64,000 nucleotides of DNA. Source: Chitinophagaceae bacterium. Lineage in GTDB: Bacteria; Bacteroidota; Bacteroidia; Chitinophagales; Chitinophagaceae. Location of the stretch: positions 1 through 64,000 of the forward strand of contig JADJFD010000006.1 in NCBI GenBank assembly GCA_016708765.1. The letters are read 5' to 3'. Below, piece after piece: positions 59,737-64,000 of this stretch (the first letter of the stretch is position 1; each line of letters starts with the position of its first letter). The notes beneath the pieces are model-generated. The model ran no database searches, had not been told where the DNA came from, and saw only the letters and a program-made list of their open reading frames with translations. Position numbers and translations under genes: made by a program.

Positions 59737-61074
59737 GTGAAGAAATTAATACAAACACTTAAGAATATCTGGAGCATCGAGGATTTGAGAGGTAAAATTT
59801 TGTTTACCATTATGATGATAGCTATCTATCGTCTAGGCTCACATATCGTATTGCCAGGTATAGATCCAACCAAAATTGATGCTGGTAGTCAAAACAGTAC
59901 TGGTATACTTGGTTTGATAGATGCTTTCTCTGGCGGTGCATTTAATAATGCATCCATTTTTGCATTGGGTATTATGCCTTATATCTCTGCATCTATCTTT
60001 ATGCAGTTGATGACTGTATTAGTGCCAAGTTTTCAAAAAATGCAGAAAGAAGGGGAGAGTGGCCGTAAGAAAATTAATCAGTATACTCGTTATCTTACAG
60101 TAGTAGTTACCTTGCTTCAGGCTTCTGCATATGTATCTTACTTAAATGGAATGTTTGCTCAGTCAGGAGCTATCATGCCGGCATTCTCTGGTTACTTCTG
60201 GTTATCTTGTCTGGTAGTTTTATCAGCTGGTACCATGTTTGTAATGTGGATTGGCGAAAAGATTACAGACAGAGGTTTAGGAAACGGAACATCACTGATT
60301 ATCATGATTGGTATCATTGCCCGTTTACCTCAATCATTCCTTCAAGAATTGAGTGCTAAGTCAGTTAGAAATGGGCAGATATTAATATTCATAATCGAGA
60401 TAGCAGTTTTAATTGCAATTATTATGGGTTGTGTATTGTTAATTCAAGGTGTAAGAAAAGTACCTGTTAACTATGCAAAGCAAATTGTTGGCAATCGTCA
60501 GTTTGGTGGTGCAAGACAATTTTTACCGTTGAAAGTAAACGCTGCTGGTGTAATGCCAATCATCTTTGCACAAGCGATAATTTTTATACCGACAATTTTT
60601 GCAAATTTTAGCACCGATGGAGGTGGATTTCTTAAAGCGATGAATGATCATACCAATATTTGGTACATGCTTATTTATTCTGTAGTTGTTATTGGATTTA
60701 CGTTCTTGTACACGGCTTTGATATTTAATCCTAAACAGATTTCGGATAACCTGAAGCAGAACAATGGATTTATTCCAGGTGTAAAGCCAGGTCAGCCTAC
60801 TGCTGATTATATTGGAACTATCATGGATAGAATTACACTACCTGGGGCCTTTTTATTGGCATTCGTAGGTATTCTTCCAGGTATTGTTGCTCGTTTTGGA
60901 GTAACGCAGCAATTCTCTACTTTCTTCGGCGGAACTTCGCTGTTGATTATGGTAGGTGTTGTGTTGGATACATTACAGCAAATAGAAACTCAGTTGTTGA
61001 TGCGTCAATATGATGGATTAATGAAAAGTGGAAGATTGCAGGGAAGACAATCAGCTTCTCCGGTTCAGATTTAA
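59737..61074 (+). CDS. secY: Protein translocase subunit SecY
   Basis: 445 residues, ten membrane helices. Starts at GTG 59737. GSHIVLPGIDP, GGAFNNASIFALGIMPYISASI (plug/TM2 region) and the cytoplasmic loop LKQNNGFIPGVKPGQPTADYI are typical. Forms the Sec channel that all signal-peptide proteins in this window need. Confidence 0.97.
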   Translation: MKKLIQTLKNIWSIEDLRGKILFTIMMIAIYRLGSHIVLPGIDPTKIDAGSQNSTGILGLIDAFSGGAFNNASIFALGIMPYISASIFMQLMTVLVPSFQKMQKEGESGRKKINQYTRYLTVVVTLLQASAYVSYLNGMFAQSGAIMPAFSGYFWLSCLVVLSAGTMFVMWIGEKITDRGLGNGTSLIIMIGIIARLPQSFLQELSAKSVRNGQILIFIIEIAVLIAIIMGCVLLIQGVRKVPVNYAKQIVGNRQFGGARQFLPLKVNAAGVMPIIFAQAIIFIPTIFANFSTDGGGFLKAMNDHTNIWYMLIYSVVVIGFTFLYTALIFNPKQISDNLKQNNGFIPGVKPGQPTADYIGTIMDRITLPGAFLLAFVGILPGIVARFGVTQQFSTFFGGTSLLIMVGVVLDTLQQIETQLLMRQYDGLMKSGRLQGRQSASPVQI

Positions 61075-61094
61075 TTAACTAATAAATATTTATG

Positions 61095-61130
61095 GCCCGG
61101 TAAGTTCAAACTTGCCGGGTTTATTTTTTT
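61095..61130 (+). terminator. Terminator after secY
   Basis: CCCGG-T-AAGTT pairs with AACTT-G-CCGGG (61096-61119), followed by TTTATTTTTTT. It closes the ribosomal cluster transcript. Confidence 0.8.
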
Positions 61131-61147
61131 AAGGATATTTGCAGTCT

Positions 61148-61966
61148 ATGATGATTTATAAGACAAACGATCAAGTTGAATTAATGAGGCAGAGTGCTTT
61201 GTTGGTTAGTAAAACATTGACTGAAATTGCCGGAACACTTAAGCCAGGAATTACAACTTTGTCTATTGATAGAAAAGTTGGAGAATTTATCAAAGATCAT
61301 CAGGCAATTCCCTCATTTCTTAACTATAATGGTTATCCATTTAATTCATGTATTTCTGTTAACGATGTAGTGGTACATGGTTTTCCAGGACCAAAAGAGT
61401 TGGTTGAAGGCGATATTATAACTATAGATATAGGCGTTATATTAAATGGTTGGCATGGAGATCATGCTTATACATTTGCCATTGGTGATCCTGGTGAGGA
61501 TGTAATGAAACTCATACAGGTAACAAAAGAATCATTGTATAAGGGAATTGAAAAAGCTGTTGCTGGAAATAGAATAGGTGATATTGCCTTTGCTATACAA
61601 GAACATACGGAACGTAAAAATGGATATGGTGTGGTAAGAGAACTGGTAGGGCATGGATTAGGTAAGAATTTGCATGAAGACCCGCAAGTACCTAATTATG
61701 GAAAAAGAGGAAGCGGACCTAAATTAAAAGAAGGATTAGTATTAGCTATAGAGCCGATGATCAATATGGGTACAAGAGATGTGTATACAGAAGATGATGG
61801 ATGGACTGTAAGAACAAATGACGGAAAACCTTCCGTTCATTTCGAACATGATATTTGTGTAAGAAAAGGCAAAGCTGATATTTTATCAGACTACAGTATA
61901 ATAGAGAAAGCAGAAAAAGCTAACCCGAATTTATTTACTCAACAAATATTGCAGCCCCTCAACTGA
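61148..61966 (+). CDS. map: Methionine aminopeptidase type I
   Basis: Removes N-terminal Met after deformylation. About 272 residues from ATG 61148. Metal ligands: Asp in ITIDIGVILNGWHGDHAYTF (two Asp), His in RELVGHGLGKNLHEDPQ, Glu in LAIEPMINMG and the last Glu in VHFEHDICV. The TGA stop lies inside a terminator stem. Follows secY as in many genomes, but the usual infA-rpsM-rpoA block does not follow. Confidence 0.96.
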   Translation: MMIYKTNDQVELMRQSALLVSKTLTEIAGTLKPGITTLSIDRKVGEFIKDHQAIPSFLNYNGYPFNSCISVNDVVVHGFPGPKELVEGDIITIDIGVILNGWHGDHAYTFAIGDPGEDVMKLIQVTKESLYKGIEKAVAGNRIGDIAFAIQEHTERKNGYGVVRELVGHGLGKNLHEDPQVPNYGKRGSGPKLKEGLVLAIEPMINMGTRDVYTEDDGWTVRTNDGKPSVHFEHDICVRKGKADILSDYSIIEKAEKANPNLFTQQILQPLN

Positions 61967-61980
61967 GGGGTTTGTTTTTA
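61955..61980 (+). terminator. Terminator overlapping the map stop codon
   Basis: CCCCTCA (61955-61961) with TGAGGGG (61964-61970); the stop codon TGA is the first part of the 3' arm. T-rich tail follows. Confidence 0.75.
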
Positions 61981-61984
61981 GCAA

Positions 61985-63214
61985 ATGGGAAAGAAAAAAT
62001 TAATTGTAATAGGTGGAGGAGCAGCAGGTTTTTTCTGTGCTGTTAATGCGGCTAGAATGAATTCTGAATTAGAGGTACTTATCTTTGAAAAAAGCAATAA
62101 GCTGCTTTCAAAAGTTAGTGTAAGCGGTGGTGGAAGATGCAATGTTACTCATGCCTGTTTTGATATTTTGGAAATGAGTAAAAAGTATCCGAGAGGTGGC
62201 AATTTTGTAAAGAAAACATTTCACCAGTTTTTTACAACAGATACAATAAGTTGGTTTGAAGAAAGAGGAGTGAAGTTGAAAACTGAGAAAGATGGAAGGA
62301 TGTTTCCGGTTACAGATTCATCACAAACAATTATTAATTGTTTGCTGAATGAAGCACAGCAATATGGTGTGAAGATTTTAATGAAAACGGAAGTGAAAAC
62401 TATTGTAAAAGAAGAGCATTCTTTTAAATTGGAAATATCAAATGACGAATCACTTACTGCCGATTATGTTTGTATTGCAAGTGGTGGCTTTCCAAAAGCA
62501 TCAATGTTTGAATGGCTGACAAAGTTGGGCCATTCTGTTGAAGAGCCGGTTCCTTCTTTATTTACATTCAACATGCCTCAGCACCCTATTACAAAACTGA
62601 TGGGTGTAAGTGTGCCGAATGCTACAGTGAGAGTTATCGGGGCAAAACTTATTCAATTGGGTCCATTATTAATTACACATTGGGGACTAAGTGGTCCGGC
62701 TATTCTAAAATTAAGTGCCTGGGGAGCAAGAGAACTGGCAGATAAGAATTATGATTTTACAATTTTGATTAATTGGTTGCCTGAATTTAATGAACAACAA
62801 TTGTCAGAACATTTTCAAAAAATTCGTTTTGAAATTGCAGCACAAAAAATTTCAAATAAAAATCCGTTTTACTTGCCACAAAGATTGTGGGAGTTTATTT
62901 TGGAATCTTCAAGTGTAAAAACTGATATTAGATGGGCCGATCTTCCTGCAAAAGAACAAAACAAACTAATAAAAAACTTATGTGCAGCAGAGTTTAATGT
63001 GAAAGGAAAAACTACATTTAAAGAAGAGTTTGTGACTGCCGGAGGAATTAAACTCAATGAGATTGATCATAATACAATGATGAGTAAAGTAGTCCCTAAC
63101 ATTTTCTTTGCTGGTGAAATACTAGATGTAGACGGTGTAACTGGCGGATTTAATTTTCTACATGCATGGACGAGTGGCTTTGTTGCTGCAAAGGCTATAG
63201 CTCAAACTTCCTGA
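61985..63214 (+). CDS. HI0933/BaiN-type FAD-dependent oxidoreductase
   Basis: 409 residues. The FAD dinucleotide motif is IGGGAAGFFCAVNAA (near residue 9), KVSVSGGGRCNVTH is the family signature, and GVTGGFNFLHAWTSGFVAA is the second FAD contact near the end. The family includes BaiN; its usual substrate in Bacteroidota is not known. Starts 18 nt after the map stop. Confidence 0.88.
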   Translation: MGKKKLIVIGGGAAGFFCAVNAARMNSELEVLIFEKSNKLLSKVSVSGGGRCNVTHACFDILEMSKKYPRGGNFVKKTFHQFFTTDTISWFEERGVKLKTEKDGRMFPVTDSSQTIINCLLNEAQQYGVKILMKTEVKTIVKEEHSFKLEISNDESLTADYVCIASGGFPKASMFEWLTKLGHSVEEPVPSLFTFNMPQHPITKLMGVSVPNATVRVIGAKLIQLGPLLITHWGLSGPAILKLSAWGARELADKNYDFTILINWLPEFNEQQLSEHFQKIRFEIAAQKISNKNPFYLPQRLWEFILESSSVKTDIRWADLPAKEQNKLIKNLCAAEFNVKGKTTFKEEFVTAGGIKLNEIDHNTMMSKVVPNIFFAGEILDVDGVTGGFNFLHAWTSGFVAAKAIAQTS

Positions 63215-63240
63215 TAATCCATTTCGTATATAAATCAACT

Positions 63241-63933
63241 ATGCAACTAAGTATTATCATTCCTGCTTATAACGAAGCATTGAATATTGAACGGCTTATA
63301 ACTTATCTTATTAAGTATAGTGCACAATCGGTGACTGAAATAATTGTTGTAGATGGTGGTAGTAGCGACAATACAATTGAGATTGCCAAAAATGCCGGAG
63401 CCGCGGTAATTAAATCTCCTCAGAAAGGAAGATCAGCACAAATGCATTATGGTGCATCCATCGCCAAGGGATGTGTTTTATATTTTGTACATGCTGACAC
63501 TTATCCGCCAGCTTCATTTGCTAACGATATTGTTGCTGCAATTAATGACGGGTTTTTTATTGGGCGCTATCGCACAAAGTTTGATTCTTCTAAATGGTAT
63601 TTAAAAATAAATGCATGGTTTACCCGTTTTGACTGGTTTATGTGCATGGGTGGCGATCAGACACTTTTTATAACTAAAGAATTATATCAAAGCACTGGCG
63701 GATTCAATACAGAAATGATGATAATGGAAGAATATGAATTTGCTAAAAGGGCAAGAGAAAATGTGCGATATAAAATATTCAAACAAACTGCATTGATCTC
63801 AGCCCGCAAGTATGATACTAACAGTTGGTGGAAGGTTCAAATGGCAAATAAGAAGATTGTAAATATGTACAAGAGAGGTGCTACTCAGTATGAAATGATG
63901 ATTGCCTATAAAAAAATGCTTGATTACCGGTAA
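63241..63933 (+). CDS. Family 2 glycosyltransferase (TIGR04283-like)
   Basis: 230 residues from ATG 63241. LSIIIPAYNEALNIERLI, IIVVDGGSSDNTIEIAK, and LYFVHADTYPP carry the GT-A donor site (DGGS and HAD). GDQTLFITKELYQSTGGFN follows, then EEYEF as the likely catalytic region. Relatives are tied to arsenosugar or exopolysaccharide genes; nothing here decides. The upstream extension to 63166 overlaps the previous gene and is not needed. Confidence 0.88.
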   Translation: MQLSIIIPAYNEALNIERLITYLIKYSAQSVTEIIVVDGGSSDNTIEIAKNAGAAVIKSPQKGRSAQMHYGASIAKGCVLYFVHADTYPPASFANDIVAAINDGFFIGRYRTKFDSSKWYLKINAWFTRFDWFMCMGGDQTLFITKELYQSTGGFNTEMMIMEEYEFAKRARENVRYKIFKQTALISARKYDTNSWWKVQMANKKIVNMYKRGATQYEMMIAYKKMLDYR

Positions 63934-64000
63934 AATCCTAGTGGCTTCTTTGTTCGTAAATTCATGTGTCATAATAAAACCTGGAAAACTATTGTCCGAT

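Overview
The window is an AT-rich chromosomal segment of a Bacteroidota bacterium, most likely in or near the Chitinophagaceae. The evidence is type IX secretion (T9SS) C-terminal sorting domains, TSP3-OmpA and DUF4954 proteins, a RAYT transposase with REP-like palindromes, and many matches to the Bacteroidota promoter (-33 TTTG, about 19-20 nt, -7 TAnnTTTG) instead of Shine-Dalgarno-led genes. Assignments rest on reading motifs; no database search was run.

Layout. 1-500: initiator tRNA with a small GIY-YIG nuclease gene placed between the tRNA and a damaged second copy of the tRNA 3' half. 717-3033: ribosome-assembly GTPases era and der. 3118-8724: a small lipoprotein, a shattered T9SS-exported protein, DUF1801 and DUF4954 genes. 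8749-9806: a RAYT/IS200-type transposase inside a dense field of REP-like palindromes. 9810-20868: housekeeping genes (glmS, mgtE, SET-domain protein, mutS, DUF4139 protein, TrmH-type methylase, UbiA-family prenyltransferase, ruvX, def). 21219-25239: two exported proteins, one a repeat-built fibre-like protein. 25458-32587: TPR protein, rluD-type synthase, lipB, PLP enzyme, nucleotidyltransferase, and an ECF sigma factor paired with a membrane-anchored trypsin-like protease. 33082-34757: DEAD-box helicase. 34770-42986: an aromatic amino acid operon (pheA, aminotransferase, tyrA, DAHP synthase-chorismate mutase, aroB, aroA, aroC). 42981-46788: envelope genes (VanX-like dipeptidase, L,D-transpeptidase, OmpA-family protein). 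46990-61074: fusA and the S10-spc ribosomal protein cluster to secY, followed by map, a HI0933-type flavoprotein and a glycosyltransferase.

The strongest unexplained signal lies ahead of pheA. A good promoter is followed seven bases later by a 29-codon reading frame with nine Phe/Tyr codons among twelve. Next comes a perfect terminator just before pheA, and a segment inside the small reading frame can pair with the 5' arm of that terminator. This is the layout of ribosome-mediated attenuation sensing Phe/Tyr, controlling the genes that make Phe and Tyr.

Two further themes recur. Interspersed palindromic repeats lie between genes and also in frame inside genes (two in the aminotransferase, two in aroA, one at the end of the TrmH-type gene). 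About ten genes, including conserved ones (rplR, mutS, mgtE, DAHP synthase), carry single-base frameshifts, mostly in A/T runs; uncorrected sequencing indels are the simplest explanation, and these genes are described as broken in this sequence rather than as proven pseudogenes.
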